Under the pieces are notes generated by a model, which was not told the DNA's origin, searched no databases, and worked only from the letters and a program-made list of their open reading frames with translations. 36,531 bases of DNA from NCBI RefSeq assembly GCF_029975155.1, contig NZ_JARKPQ010000178.1:1-36531 (forward strand), read 5' to 3'. Position numbers and translations under genes: made by a program. This stretch comes from Propionicimonas sp. GTDB taxonomy: Bacteria; Actinomycetota; Actinomycetes; Propionibacteriales; Propionibacteriaceae. Below, piece by piece: positions 1 to 10,238 of the stretch. Every line of letters starts with the position of its first letter. Within the stretch, counting starts at the first letter, position 1.

Positions 1-1862
<1,862 letters not shown>

Positions 1863-1866
<4 letters not shown>

Positions 1867-2573
1867 GCTTGGATCCATCCGAAGAGAACGGCCACCGGCA
1901 TGATCATGAAGCCGATGTAGAGGATGAGTGCGACCGCCCAGGCGCAGCCGTTCAGCACGGTGCGCGCCGTGGCGCTGGTGTTGGCACCCAGGGTGGCGAA
2001 CGCGCTCCAGAAGCCGTGCCGCACGTGCATGCACACGGCGACCATCCACACCGCGTAGACCACGACCAGCCACCAGACGCTGAACTCGCCGACGACCATG
2101 TCGTACGGGGTGGCGTCGGCCGGAGCGTTGACCAGGGTCGCGCGGACGGTGAATTGCAGCAGGTGGAAGATCAGCACGCCGCCCAGGATGATGCCGCCCC
2201 AGCGCATGGTCCGTGCCGAGTAGGTCTGGGCCAGCTTGCGCTTCGCCTCGTAGGTGGACGGGTTGGCCGCCAAGGCGCGCTTCCACAGGCTCGCCGCCGA
2301 GTAGATGTGCAGAACGATCGCGGCCAGCATGACCATCCGGAAGATCCAGATGAACCAGCCCTTGGGCACGATCGGGTAGAGGATGTCGCCCTTGAGCCAC
2401 TCTGCGTAGTGGTCGAAGGCATCGGCACCCATGAACATCTTGAGGTTGCCGTACATGTGCATCAGCAGGAAGCCGATCAGGATCAGACCGGTGACAGCCA
2501 TCAGGGCTTTCAGCGCGACCGTTGATCGGACAGCTCTCTGATGAGGGGTAAGAGTCGTTGTCGCCACGGTCAC
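1863..2573 (-). CDS. sdhC: Succinate dehydrogenase cytochrome b558 subunit
   Basis: Membrane anchor of a B. subtilis-type succinate:quinone reductase (SdhC b558 family), carrying heme and quinone sites. Seen: 236 residues with about five hydrophobic helices, the conserved HMYGNLKMF segment after helix 1 (about 39-47), and further histidines near helices 2-4 ([22 protein letters not shown]) suitable as heme ligands. It is the first gene of sdhC-sdhA and overlaps sdhA by 4 nt. The longest start is GTG at 2573. A second in-frame GTG two codons later (2567) lies exactly 6 nt after a TAGGGT hexamer and may be the true, leaderless start. Single-anchor subunits like this replace the SdhC+SdhD pair of proteobacteria. 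Confidence 0.95.
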
Positions 2574-2579
2574 ACCCTA
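2574..2579 (-). promoter_or_regulatory. Candidate -10 element for sdhCA
   Basis: TAGGGT fits the actinobacterial -10 pattern TANNNT. It sits 6 nt before the GTG at 2567, which would give a leaderless sdhC mRNA. No convincing -35 is visible. The 200 bp between trmD and this point also hold a short imperfect hairpin (2703-2719) that could end the trmD transcript. Confidence 0.45.
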
Positions 2580-2775
2580 GTGAGATTCGTCAGACCTTTT
2601 CGCCGTCATGGGTCTTTCGGGCACGGCGGGTCTCAGATGCCGGACAGGCACTGGACGAAACGCCAATTCAGCGCATTTGAGCAAAAAGGGCGTTGCCTAA
2701 TTCAGCCCTCCGGAGGCTGTCCGGGCACTGCCGCGGGAGCTCCGGGTAGGCGCCGGGATGACGCCGCACGCGGGC

Positions 2776-3468
2776 TCAGAGGAGGTCCGGACGGCGCTCC
2801 GCGGTCCGACGGCGCGCCTGCCCCAGCCGCCACTTCTCCACCTCGCCGTGGTGACCGGACAGCAGCACCGGCGGCACGTCCAGGCCCCGCCAGCTGGCCG
2901 GCTTGGTGTACACCGGGTACTCGAGCAGCCCGTCCAGCTCGGTGCCGTGGGACTCTTCCACCAGCGACTCGGGATTGCCGAGAACGCCCGGCAGCAGCCG
3001 CACCACAGCCTCGGTGATGGCCAGCGCGGCCACCTCTCCCCCGTTCAGGACGTAGTCGCCGAGGCTGACCTCCAGGACGTCCATCCGGGTGGCGGCGTGC
3101 TCGACCACCCTGGCGTCGATGCCCTCGTAGCGTCCGCACGCGAACAGCAGCCAGTCCCGTCCGGCGAGTTCGTGGGCGAGCCGCTGCGAGAAGGGGACGC
3201 CGGCCGGGGTGGGCACGACCAGCAGCGGCGTCGGACCGCCCTCGGGCACCAGCGCGTCCAGCGCCTCGCCCCAGGGCTCCGGCTTCATCACCATGCCCGC
3301 CCCGCCGCCGTAGGGAGTGTCGTCGACGGTGCGGTGGCGGTCGTGCGTCCAGTCCCGCAGGTCGTGGACGCCGAGGCTGAGGATCCCGGTGTCGATCGCC
3401 TTGCCGACCAGGGAGAGGCGCAGCGGCGCGAAGTAGTCACCGAAGATGCTGACCAGGTCAATCCGCAT
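2776..3468 (-). CDS. trmD: tRNA (guanine-N1-)-methyltransferase TrmD
   Basis: Methylates N1 of G37 in tRNAs reading CNN codons, using S-adenosylmethionine, and so prevents +1 frameshifting. Seen: 230 residues starting [13 protein letters not shown], typical of TrmD, the [17 protein letters not shown] motif (about 49-65), and the SAM-binding trefoil-knot segments ACGRYEGID and [11 protein letters not shown]. Last gene of the rpsP-khpA-rimM-trmD operon; it overlaps rimM by 11 nt. A strong AGGAGG Shine-Dalgarno lies 7 nt before the ATG but is part of a perfect palindrome (3475-3488). In mycobacteria rplS lies a little further on; here sdhCA follows instead. Confidence 0.97.
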   Translation of the reverse strand: MRIDLVSIFGDYFAPLRLSLVGKAIDTGILSLGVHDLRDWTHDRHRTVDDTPYGGGAGMVMKPEPWGEALDALVPEGGPTPLLVVPTPAGVPFSQRLAHELAGRDWLLFACGRYEGIDARVVEHAATRMDVLEVSLGDYVLNGGEVAALAITEAVVRLLPGVLGNPESLVEESHGTELDGLLEYPVYTKPASWRGLDVPPVLLSGHHGEVEKWRLGQARRRTAERRPDLL

Positions 3469-3970
3469 CGGGCACCTCCTCGAGGAGGCCGGGGATCGGG
3501 TCGATCACCACGCGTCCGGCGGCCACGTCGACCTCGGGGACGAGCGTCGCGACGAACGGCACCAGCCGCTCGCCGGCCGGCGTCCGGACGACGAGCAGGT
3601 CCTGCGCGGGATGGTGCTGGACGGCGGCCACCTCACCCAGCGGACGGCCGGACGGGTCGACGGCGGCGAGCCCGATCAGCGCGGTGTCGTGGTACTCGTC
3701 GGCGTCCGTCGGCTCCTCGACCCCGTCCGCCCACAGGTCGAGCCCCCGCAGAGCCTCCGCGGCCGTGCGGTCGGCGACCCCCGCGAAGCGAACGACCAGA
3801 CGGCCCTGCTGCCAGGACTGTGCCGCGACGGTCAGCGTCCGGCCACCGGCGACGACGGCCGCGCCCACGGCGAACCGATCGCCGACGCTGTCGGTGCGCG
3901 GGCGCACGGTCACCTCGCCGCGCAGCCCGTGCGCGCGTCCGACCGTGCCAACGATCACCTGCTCGGCCAC
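3458..3970 (-). CDS. rimM: 16S rRNA processing/maturation factor RimM
   Basis: Assembly factor that binds ribosomal protein S19 and helps mature the 30S head. Seen: 170 residues with the N-terminal RimM barrel opening [19 protein letters not shown] (about 6-24), a linker, and a C-terminal PRC-barrel domain containing the segment [19 protein letters not shown]. The GTG start at 3970 is preceded by AGGAG at a spacing of 5-6 nt. It overlaps trmD downstream, and about 124 bp separate it from khpA upstream, much of that being a REP-like palindrome. Length is normal for the family. Confidence 0.95.
   Translation of the reverse strand: MAEQVIVGTVGRAHGLRGEVTVRPRTDSVGDRFAVGAAVVAGGRTLTVAAQSWQQGRLVVRFAGVADRTAAEALRGLDLWADGVEEPTDADEYHDTALIGLAAVDPSGRPLGEVAAVQHHPAQDLLVVRTPAGERLVPFVATLVPEVDVAAGRVVIDPIPGLLEEVPDAD
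3475..3488 (-). promoter_or_regulatory. Palindrome holding the trmD ribosome binding site
   Basis: The 14-bp perfect palindrome CCTCCTCGAGGAGG contains the trmD AGGAGG within the rimM 3' end. Folding in the mRNA could hide the site until ribosomes finishing rimM open it. That is inference; the sequence match is direct. Confidence 0.4.
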
Positions 3971-4030
3971 GTCGTCTCCTCGGATGTGCCTCCGCCCCGC
4001 CCGCGGCTGCGGACGGGGCGGGCTGTCTGG

Positions 4031-4097
4031 TGAACGGAAAAGGAACCGTCCCCTTTCGGTTCGCTGAACGAAAAGGGGACGGTTCCTTTACCGTTCA
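4031..4097. repeat. REP-like extragenic palindrome between khpA and rimM
   Basis: Two 18-bp arms, AAAGGAACCGTCCCCTTT at 4039-4056 and its exact reverse complement at 4072-4089, are flanked by outer arms TGAACGG/CCGTTCA and an inner GTTC-GCT-GAAC stem, giving a near-continuous hairpin of about 67 bp. The outer right arm covers the khpA stop codon. The core resembles palindromic repeats I have seen in intergenic regions of many unrelated bacteria and linked to REP-associated (IS200-like) transposases. No second copy and no transposase gene was found in this window. Its place inside an operon also allows a role as attenuator or RNA processing site. Confidence 0.75.
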
Positions 4098-4346
4098 GCG
4101 TCGGCGCGGGCGGCGGTCGACGTCGACGAAGTCGACGCGCACCTGCTCCCGGCCGGCGAGGGCCGCGATCACCGTGCGCAGGGCACCGGCGGTGCGACCC
4201 TGGCGTCCGATGACCTTGCCGATGTCCTCGGGGTGGACGCGCACCTCGAGGGTGCGCACCCGGCCCCGGTCGGACTCGCGCACCCGGACGTCGTCCGGGT
4301 TGGGCACCAGGCCACGGACCAGGTGTTCCAGCGCGTCGGCCAGCAT
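4095..4346 (-). CDS. khpA: KH-domain RNA-binding protein KhpA
   Basis: Small RNA-binding protein, equivalent to the KH protein coded beside rpsP in many Gram-positive bacteria. KhpA pairs with KhpB/Jag in firmicutes and affects cell elongation and RNA metabolism. Seen: 83 residues, a single KH domain with the diagnostic loop IGKVIGRQGRTAGALRTVI (about 42-60; GxxG is GRQG). The ATG at 4346 is 2 nt after the rpsP stop, so the two genes are tightly coupled. The stop codon lies in the right arm of the REP-like palindrome. The C-terminus is basic (DRRPRRR). Confidence 0.92.
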   Translation of the reverse strand: MLADALEHLVRGLVPNPDDVRVRESDRGRVRTLEVRVHPEDIGKVIGRQGRTAGALRTVIAALAGREQVRVDFVDVDRRPRRR

Positions 4347-4348
4347 GC

Positions 4349-4789
4349 TCAGGCCTCTTCAGCCTCGGCCGGGGCTGCCGCCTCGGCGTCCGGCTCGGGC
4401 TCGGCGGCCTTCTTCTTCGACTTCGAGATGGCAGCGGTGGCCGGCTCGCTGTCGGCCTCGGCGAGAGCGGCGTTGAACAGCGCGACCTTGTCCTTGGGCT
4501 CGGGCTGCGGCTCGAGGCCGGCGGGCGTCGTGTCACCGCTGAACTTCTGCCAGTCGCCGGTGCGCTTGAGCAGCGCGACCACGGCCTCGGTCGGCTGGGC
4601 GCCGACACCCAGCCAGTACTGGGCGCGCTCGGAGTCGACCTTGATCAGCGACGGCTCGTTCTTCGGGTGGTAGAGGCCGATCTCCTCGATGGCCCGGCCG
4701 TCGCGCTTCGCGCGGGCGTCCATCACGACGATGCGGTAGTGCGGGGAGCGGATCTTGCCGAGCCGCTTGAGACGAATCTTGACAGCCAC
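4349..4789 (-). CDS. rpsP: 30S ribosomal protein S16
   Basis: Binds 16S rRNA early in 30S assembly. Seen: an N-terminus beginning (M)[20 protein letters not shown], the classic S16 signature, with the core in residues 1-80. A tail of about 60 residues rich in Ala, Glu, Pro and Lys follows; such extensions are common in actinobacterial S16. The reading frame is open far upstream, but the true start is the GTG at 4789, since it gives the exact family N-terminus and has CAGGAG about 10 nt before it. First gene of rpsP-khpA-rimM-trmD. Confidence 0.97.
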   Translation of the reverse strand: MAVKIRLKRLGKIRSPHYRIVVMDARAKRDGRAIEEIGLYHPKNEPSLIKVDSERAQYWLGVGAQPTEAVVALLKRTGDWQKFSGDTTPAGLEPQPEPKDKVALFNAALAEADSEPATAAISKSKKKAAEPEPDAEAAAPAEAEEA

Positions 4790-4942
4790 GTGTGTGGTTT
4801 CTCCTGTGGACACAAGGGCAGGTGACGTCACCGGCCCGGACGGGTGAACGCGGCGCTCGCTGTGGGGCAACGCGCACCGGATTCGGGTGGATCCGCGTCC
4901 GCCGGCGGTGAGAGGGCACCAACGGTCACAGATGCAGCGGCC

Positions 4943-4973
4943 ATTGTGCCAGAGCAGGCTCCCATGGCGCCAA
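4943..4973 (-). promoter_or_regulatory. Candidate promoter of the rpsP operon
   Basis: On the minus strand, TTGGCG (4973-4968) and CACAAT (4948-4943) lie 19 bp apart, about 150 nt before rpsP. The -10 differs from TATAAT at two positions. The 19-bp spacer is long, but the rpmB candidate promoter has the same spacing. Confidence 0.4.
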
Positions 4974-5000
4974 TGCGGCGTGGTGCGCGACCAGCGCCGG

Positions 5001-5663
5001 TCACCCGGCGCGGCGAACCCGGATCTGTCCGCACGTGACCGCGTCGACGTCCAGTTGCCGCCCGTCCCGCACCACCCGGACGGGGTCCCCCCTGTCGATG
5101 TCGACCCTGGCTCCCGGGACCAGCCCGACCCGCCGCAGGTCGGCCAGGCGGGCCGGGTCCGAGTCGTCGACCCGGACGACCTCGTAGCGGCCGGGAGCCG
5201 CCTCGTCCAGCCGGACCGTGCCGCTCTGCCCCTGCCAGCGGCCGTCCGCCGAGGGAATCGGATCGCCGTGCGGGTCCACGAGCGGGTGGCCCAGGATGGC
5301 GTCGATCCGCTCCAGCATGCGGTCGGACACGGCGTGCTCGAGACGCTCGGCGTCCTCGTGGACGTCCTCCCAGCCATAGCCCAGCACGCGCGCGAGGAAG
5401 GTCTCCAGCAGCCTGTGCCTGCGCACCATCGCGAGAGCGAGCCGCTCGCCCTCGGGCGTGAGGGTCACCGGGCGGTACGGCTGGTACTCGAGAAGACCCT
5501 GCGCCTGCAGCCGGCGCATCGCGTCGGAGACGTTGGCCTTGCTGGTACCCATGCGCTCGGCGAGGCCCTTGGTCGTGATCGCCGGGGCTCCCCATTCACG
5601 CGCCGACCAGATCACCTTCAGGTAGTCCTGGGCGACGGGGCTGAGATCGTCGACGCCGGCCAT
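5001..5663 (-). CDS. mntR: DtxR/MntR-family metal-dependent transcriptional regulator, probably manganese-responsive
   Basis: Metal-dependent repressor. Seen: an N-terminal winged helix (about 9-70, recognition helix near [13 protein letters not shown]), a dimerisation/metal-binding domain (about 70-140), and a C-terminal FeoA/SH3-like domain (about 150-220). The length of 220 residues is that of three-domain DtxR/IdeR proteins, not short B. subtilis MntR. The ligand set is nevertheless Mn-like: Asp13 (QDYLK), His83, Glu87, Glu106 (HEDAERLEH), Glu109 and His110. DtxR has Met10 and Cys102 where this protein has Asp13 and Glu106; MntR has Asp and Glu at those positions. The start overlaps the mntH stop by 1 nt (TGATG), so it is coupled to its likely target gene. 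Repression by Mn2+ through the operator at 6935-6952 is inferred. Confidence 0.88.
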   Translation of the reverse strand: MAGVDDLSPVAQDYLKVIWSAREWGAPAITTKGLAERMGTSKANVSDAMRRLQAQGLLEYQPYRPVTLTPEGERLALAMVRRHRLLETFLARVLGYGWEDVHEDAERLEHAVSDRMLERIDAILGHPLVDPHGDPIPSADGRWQGQSGTVRLDEAAPGRYEVVRVDDSDPARLADLRRVGLVPGARVDIDRGDPVRVVRDGRQLDVDAVTCGQIRVRRAG

Positions 5664-6931
5664 CAGGCCGTCCCGGTGGCTGTGAGGACGATCAGGGCCA
5701 GGTTGAGCAGCACGATCAGCGCCACCACCGTCCAGGCGACCAGGCGCAGCGGAGTGGAGTTCGCGAACGGGCCCATCACCCGGGCGTCGCTGCTGACGCG
5801 GACGAGCGGAGCCAGCGCGAACGGGATGCCGAGGCTGAGCAGCACCTGGCTCAGCACCAGCGCCCACGTCGGGTTCACGCCGCTGGCCAGCAGGACGAGC
5901 GCGGGCACGAGGGTGACGGCGCGCCGGACGAGCATCGGGACGCGGACCCGAAGCAGTCCGGACATGATCGCCGCGCCGGCGTAGCACCCCACCGAGGTGG
6001 ACGCGAGTCCGGACGCGAGCAGCCCCACGGCGAACAGTCCGGCCACCAGTGGGCCGAGCGCACCGCTGATGGCGGCGTGGGCACCCTGGATGGAATCGGT
6101 CCCGCCCACCCCCTGCAGGGTGGCGGCGGCCAGGAGCAACATCGCGATGTTGACTCCCCCGGCCACCAGCATCGAGACCAGGACGTCCCACCGCGTGGCC
6201 CGCAGCACGCGCCGCAGACCAGCCCCGTCCTGCCGGCCGTGGCGGTCGCGGGCCAGGGCCGAGTGCACGTAGATCGCGTGCGGCATCACCGTCGCGCCCA
6301 GCATGCTCGCCGCCAGCAGGACCGAGCCGCCGTCGGCGAACCGCGGCACGAGACCCTGGACGGCCTCCGGCCAGGAGACGTCGCTGGCGAACAGCCCGGC
6401 GACGAAGCCGATCGTGATCACCAGCAACAGGCCCATCACCACGAACTCGAACGGACGCTGGCCACGGCGGGTCTGCACAGACAACAACAGCATCGACACC
6501 AGTCCGACGATCAGCCCGCCGACGACCAGGGGGACGCCGAACAGGATCTGGAGAGCGATCGCCCCACCCAGCACCTCGGCGAGATCGGTCGCCGCCGCCA
6601 CGACCTCGGCCTGGGCCCAGAAGACGATGCGCGGCCCTCGACGCAGCCGCTGCCCGAGCAGTTCCGGCAGGCTGTGGCCGGTGACCAGACCGGTCTTCGC
6701 CGAGAGGTACTGCACCAGCATCGCCATCGTGTTGGCCACGACCAGCACCCACACCAGCAGGTAGCCGTACTGCGCGCCGGCCGTCAGGTTGGCGGCGACA
6801 TTCCCCGGGTCGACGTAGGCGACCGCGGCCACGAAGGCAGGGCCCCACAGCCAGGACAGCCGACGCCTGCGGCTACCCGGGCCGCTCGGCCGGACCGCCT
6901 CCGCCGACGCAGCCGCTGCACCTCCACCCAC
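5663..6931 (-). CDS. mntH: Nramp-family divalent metal (Mn2+) transporter
   Basis: Proton-coupled importer of Mn2+ (and Fe2+) in the cytoplasmic membrane. Seen: 422 residues with about 11 hydrophobic helices, the Nramp TM1 motif VDPGNVAANL (DPGN near 41-44) and the TM6 motif MPHAIYVHSAL, both of which supply metal ligands. The GTG at 6931 is the first start after the operator; it has no Shine-Dalgarno and lies 7 nt after a TAGCTT hexamer, which fits a leaderless mRNA. Followed without a gap by the DtxR/MntR-type regulator, so transporter and sensor form one operon. Length and composition are normal. Confidence 0.95.
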   Translation of the reverse strand: MGGGAAAASAEAVRPSGPGSRRRRLSWLWGPAFVAAVAYVDPGNVAANLTAGAQYGYLLVWVLVVANTMAMLVQYLSAKTGLVTGHSLPELLGQRLRRGPRIVFWAQAEVVAAATDLAEVLGGAIALQILFGVPLVVGGLIVGLVSMLLLSVQTRRGQRPFEFVVMGLLLVITIGFVAGLFASDVSWPEAVQGLVPRFADGGSVLLAASMLGATVMPHAIYVHSALARDRHGRQDGAGLRRVLRATRWDVLVSMLVAGGVNIAMLLLAAATLQGVGGTDSIQGAHAAISGALGPLVAGLFAVGLLASGLASTSVGCYAGAAIMSGLLRVRVPMLVRRAVTLVPALVLLASGVNPTWALVLSQVLLSLGIPFALAPLVRVSSDARVMGPFANSTPLRLVAWTVVALIVLLNLALIVLTATGTA

Positions 6932-6934
6932 GAG

Positions 6935-6952
6935 AGTTAAGCTACCTTAACT
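6935..6952 (-). promoter_or_regulatory. DtxR/MntR-type operator overlapping the mntH promoter
   Basis: The 18-bp inverted repeat AGTTAAG-gtag-CTTAACT resembles DtxR/IdeR iron boxes in layout (TTAGG-type half-sites round a short AT-poor centre). It covers TAGCTT (6944-6939), a likely -10, and ends 3 bp before the mntH GTG. Metal-loaded regulator bound here would block RNA polymerase. The palindrome is seen; binding by the adjacent regulator is inferred. Confidence 0.8.
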
Positions 6953-7000
6953 TTTGCGCTGCCGCGGTCCGCGGGCGAACCCTGAGACCGGCGGGCGCGG

Positions 7001-8185
7001 TCAGGAGGCCCCGGAGCTCACCACCACGCGGCCGCGCAGGATGACCAGGGCCGGGTGTCTGGTCACCTCGACGTCGAGCCGGGGATCCGCGTCGTAGACG
7101 ACCAGGTCGGCCCAGCCTCCGTCCACAACGGGCGGGGCGCCCAGCCACTCCCGCGCGCGCCACGACGCCGCACCGAGGGCGAACTCCGGTCCACCGACCC
7201 GGGCGAGCAGCCCGATCTCCGTGCCGAGCATGCCGTGGCTGATCGTGCCGCCCGCGTCGGTGCCGGCGTAGACCGGCACCCCGGCCTCCACCGCCGCCCC
7301 GATGGTGGCGAACCGCTTCGCGTGCAGCGCGCGCATGTGAGCCGCGTAGGCGGGGAACTTCGCCTCCCCGGCGTCGGCGAAGGCAGGGAAGTTCTCCAGG
7401 TTGATCAGGGTGGGCACCAGCGCAACGCCACGCTCGGCCATCACGGCGATCGTCGAGTCGTCCAGCCCGGTGCCGTGCTCGATCCCGTCGATCCCGGCCC
7501 GCACCAGTTCGTGGACGGACTCCTCGCCGAAGCAGTGGGCGGTCACCCGCGCGCCGAGTTCGTGGGCCTTCGCGATCGCCGCCGCGGCGACGTCCGCCGG
7601 CCACAGCGGCGCCAGATCACCGCTCTCCCGGTCGATCCAGTCCCCGACGAGCTTCACCCAGCCGTCCCCGCGCCGCGCCTGCCGGGCGACCTCGGCCACC
7701 AGCCGCTCCGGCTCGACCTCCTCGGCGTAGTTGCGGATGTACCGCTTGGGCCGGGCGATGTGCCGGCCCGCCCGGATGATCCGGGGCAGGTCGTCGCGCT
7801 CGTCGATCCAGTGGGTGTCGACCGGCGAGCCGGCGTCGCGGACGAGCAGCGTCCCCGCATCCCGGTCGGTGATGGCCTGGATCTCCGCGACCTCGGCGGG
7901 CACCGCACCCTCGGCGCCCAGGCCGATGTGGCAGTGGGCATCCACCAGCCCGGGCAGGATCCATGCGTCGCGGCAGACCGTCACGGCGGCGTCGACCGGT
8001 TCGAGCCGGACCCGCCCGTCCACCACCCACAGGTCGGTGCGTTCCCCCTGCGGCAGCAGAGCGCCACTCAGGTGCAGCCGCACCGCCTCCGGTGCGTCGA
8101 CAGGAGCGGCCGCCGCGTGCTCGTGCGCGAAGAACTCCGGCTCCCCCAGCCCGGGCGGCGCGTGGTGCGCGTAGCGGTGGCTCAT
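7001..8185 (-). CDS. Metal-dependent amidohydrolase (imidazolonepropionase/prolidase-like)
   Basis: Cytoplasmic hydrolase of the amidohydrolase superfamily; the substrate cannot be read from sequence. Seen, numbering from the ATG at 8185 (394 residues): HxH metal site in DAHCHIGL (His84, His86), a lysine in WVKLVGDW (Lys178, possible carboxylated bridge), TAHCFGEE (His217), GIEHGTGL (His237) and GTDAGG (Asp310). This is the full binuclear ligand set. Small N- and C-terminal beta pieces flank the barrel. A longer reading frame exists, but the ATG at 8185 is 8 nt after TAGCCT, fitting a leaderless start. As I recall, mycobacteria carry an amidohydrolase gene between ffh and rpsP too, so this may be the conserved member. 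It lies 43 bp after the beta-propeller gene. Confidence 0.88.
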   Translation of the reverse strand: MSHRYAHHAPPGLGEPEFFAHEHAAAAPVDAPEAVRLHLSGALLPQGERTDLWVVDGRVRLEPVDAAVTVCRDAWILPGLVDAHCHIGLGAEGAVPAEVAEIQAITDRDAGTLLVRDAGSPVDTHWIDERDDLPRIIRAGRHIARPKRYIRNYAEEVEPERLVAEVARQARRGDGWVKLVGDWIDRESGDLAPLWPADVAAAAIAKAHELGARVTAHCFGEESVHELVRAGIDGIEHGTGLDDSTIAVMAERGVALVPTLINLENFPAFADAGEAKFPAYAAHMRALHAKRFATIGAAVEAGVPVYAGTDAGGTISHGMLGTEIGLLARVGGPEFALGAASWRAREWLGAPPVVDGGWADLVVYDADPRLDVEVTRHPALVILRGRVVVSSGAS

Positions 8186-8228
8186 GCCTGCCGAGGCTAG
8201 CGGATCTCGCCGCACCCGGAACCGCGGG

Positions 8229-10238
8229 TCAGCCCTTCACGGAGACCTTCGCCACACGGTCGAAGCTGTCCGTGCGGTAGACGTCCACCACGCCCCGCGA
8301 GGACGTCACGTACAGGCAGTCGCCGATGACCAGGCCGCGGACGCTCGGCACGGGCCACTCCGTCCCCGCGTCCAGCGTGAGCGTCTTGCCGCGGACGAAG
8401 CCGGTCCCGTCCTCGTAGCGGAAGGTCTGGTAGGCCAGCTGGTTCTTGCCCCCCTGATAGCGCACCACCGCAAAACCGATCAGGCGGTCGGCGACGTCGA
8501 CCAGTACCGCGTGGTGGCCGGTCAGCGCCTCGGCATCGTCGCCCGCGATCCGCAGCGTTGCCGTCTCGCTGACGTTCAGCGGGTCGGACGTGTCGAACAT
8601 GCTCAGCTTCAGCCCGTCCGTCGTCTTGCGGGAGACGCTGCGCCCGATTCCCAGCAGCTGGGTGTCGCTCCACTGGTGGAGATAGGTGCTGAAGCCGGGA
8701 ATCTTGAGCGCGCTCAGCACGCGCGGCTCGGCGGCATCGCTCAGATCGATCGCGAACAGCGGGTCGACCTGACGAAACGTCACGACGTACCCGATCGGGC
8801 CGGCGAACCGGACCGACTGCACGCTCTCTCCCGTGACCAGGGACGGGATCGAGCCCACCCGCTTCAGGTCGGGGCCGAGGACGAACAGGCCGGCGCGGCG
8901 CACCCAGCGCTTTCCGCTCCGGCCCTCGATGGTGGTGACCACGCGCAGCCGGGCGTCGTACTCGTCCAGGGCGAACTGGTTGAGCACCGTCCCCGGCACG
9001 GCGCCCTGGGCGGACAGCTCGAGCCGGCCCGCGTCGATGCCGATCCGGGTGAGCTGGGTCACCGCGGCGTGCGTGAGCTTCTTCGGCACGCTCGCCGCGG
9101 CCCGCTGCTTCGCGGACGGGGCGTAGTCCGCGACCGCGAGATAGAGGCTGGACTCGCTCATGTAGACCGTCCCGACGCCACCCAGCACGGACTGGGTGTC
9201 GACGCGCGTGCGGCCAGCGAGGTCGATGCTGCCCACCACCGAGTAGGTCGGGCCCGTCGCCTCGGGGACGACACCGCAGTCCGCCACCTTCATGGCCTGC
9301 ACCGCGTCGCCCGCCGTGACCACGGGGACGAAGGTCCGCGGGTCGTCCGGGTCCATGGAGTCGGAGTCCAGCGTGTAGGCGGTCACCAGGTAGAGCAGGT
9401 CGCCGGCCAGGCGGGTCGTGACCAACGCCCCGCTCTGGCCCAGGCTGGTCAGGTACCGCGGATTCGCCGGGTCCGACACGTCGTAGAGCAGGGCCTTGGT
9501 CAGGGCGGCGTCGAAGGGCACCATCGCGGAGGTCTGCTGCGGCTCGCGGGGCAGCGCCGCCGTCCGGGCCCGATACTCGGTGACCAGGACGACCAGCGTC
9601 GTGCCGTACAGGCCCAGCTCGACCACCGGCCCCTGCAGGACGGTGCCGTCCACTCCCGGACGGCCGGCCTCGCCCGCCGACGTGTCGATGCTCGCCAGTT
9701 CGCGCGTCCCCGCTCCGTCCGCGGCCAGGACGGCCACCTTCGTGCCCGACGCCAGGAAGATCGCGCTGCCGTCGCTCTTGACGATGTCGCCCTCGTCGAT
9801 GCCGGCGACCTGGGCGTTCGTCGCCCAGCCGGCCGACGCCGGCACCGCCAGGGGGCCGGCCCAGGTGCTGCCGGACAGGCTGTCCACGGCCGCAGCCACG
9901 TCCCGGCCGCCGTTCCGGCGGGCCGCGGCCACAGCCGCGTGGTACAGCCCGGAGTAGTCGGCCGCGATGTCGGTCGCCACCGGGACGGTGCCCGTGGGAC
10001 GGCCCGCCCCGGGCAGGCTTCCCGCCGCGGGCACCAGCAGTGCCACGGCGACCAGCGCCGCGGCGATACCGATCCACCATCGCGCCCGCGGCACGAAGCG
10101 GCTCCGGCGGGGCGCCAACGGCGTGGGGCCCTGCTCCTCTCCCGCACCGTCGGCGTCGAGCCGGGCCCGCAGGTCCTCCAGCACCGCCTGATCAGGACGC
10201 ATCTGCTCCGCCATCTCGGCGAATATCCGGTCATTCAT
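8229..10238 (-). CDS. Membrane-anchored beta-propeller domain protein, candidate anti-sigma factor
   Basis: Seen: 669 residues. A cytoplasmic N-terminus of about 50 residues (including RPDQAVLEDLRARL) is followed by one membrane helix (about 54-71, WWIGIAAALVAVALLVPA) and then a long extracytoplasmic region with the segment TNAQVAGIDEGDIVKSDG. That segment is the hallmark of the secreted C-terminal beta-propeller family (Pfam 'Beta_propel'). Repeated strand-rich units such as LLYDVSDPANPRYL and IDLSDAAEPRVLSAL follow. The start overlaps the end of the ECF sigma factor gene by 8 nt. Family role is unknown. The topology and coupling suggest that the N-terminus holds the sigma factor at the membrane while the propeller senses an outside signal; this is inference. 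I see no HxxxCxxC zinc anti-sigma motif. Confidence 0.85.
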   Translation of the reverse strand: MNDRIFAEMAEQMRPDQAVLEDLRARLDADGAGEEQGPTPLAPRRSRFVPRARWWIGIAAALVAVALLVPAAGSLPGAGRPTGTVPVATDIAADYSGLYHAAVAAARRNGGRDVAAAVDSLSGSTWAGPLAVPASAGWATNAQVAGIDEGDIVKSDGSAIFLASGTKVAVLAADGAGTRELASIDTSAGEAGRPGVDGTVLQGPVVELGLYGTTLVVLVTEYRARTAALPREPQQTSAMVPFDAALTKALLYDVSDPANPRYLTSLGQSGALVTTRLAGDLLYLVTAYTLDSDSMDPDDPRTFVPVVTAGDAVQAMKVADCGVVPEATGPTYSVVGSIDLAGRTRVDTQSVLGGVGTVYMSESSLYLAVADYAPSAKQRAAASVPKKLTHAAVTQLTRIGIDAGRLELSAQGAVPGTVLNQFALDEYDARLRVVTTIEGRSGKRWVRRAGLFVLGPDLKRVGSIPSLVTGESVQSVRFAGPIGYVVTFRQVDPLFAIDLSDAAEPRVLSALKIPGFSTYLHQWSDTQLLGIGRSVSRKTTDGLKLSMFDTSDPLNVSETATLRIAGDDAEALTGHHAVLVDVADRLIGFAVVRYQGGKNQLAYQTFRYEDGTGFVRGKTLTLDAGTEWPVPSVRGLVIGDCLYVTSSRGVVDVYRTDSFDRVAKVSVKG

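Noticed and set aside
4349..5377. Long N-terminal extension of S16
   Set aside because: Upstream of GTG 4789 the frame runs through the promoter region and the regulator gene out of frame; S16 starts at AVKIRL.
6077..6940. Plus-strand frame opposite mntH
   Set aside because: Rich in His, Gln and Arg with no motif; a shadow of the hydrophobic mntH coding strand.
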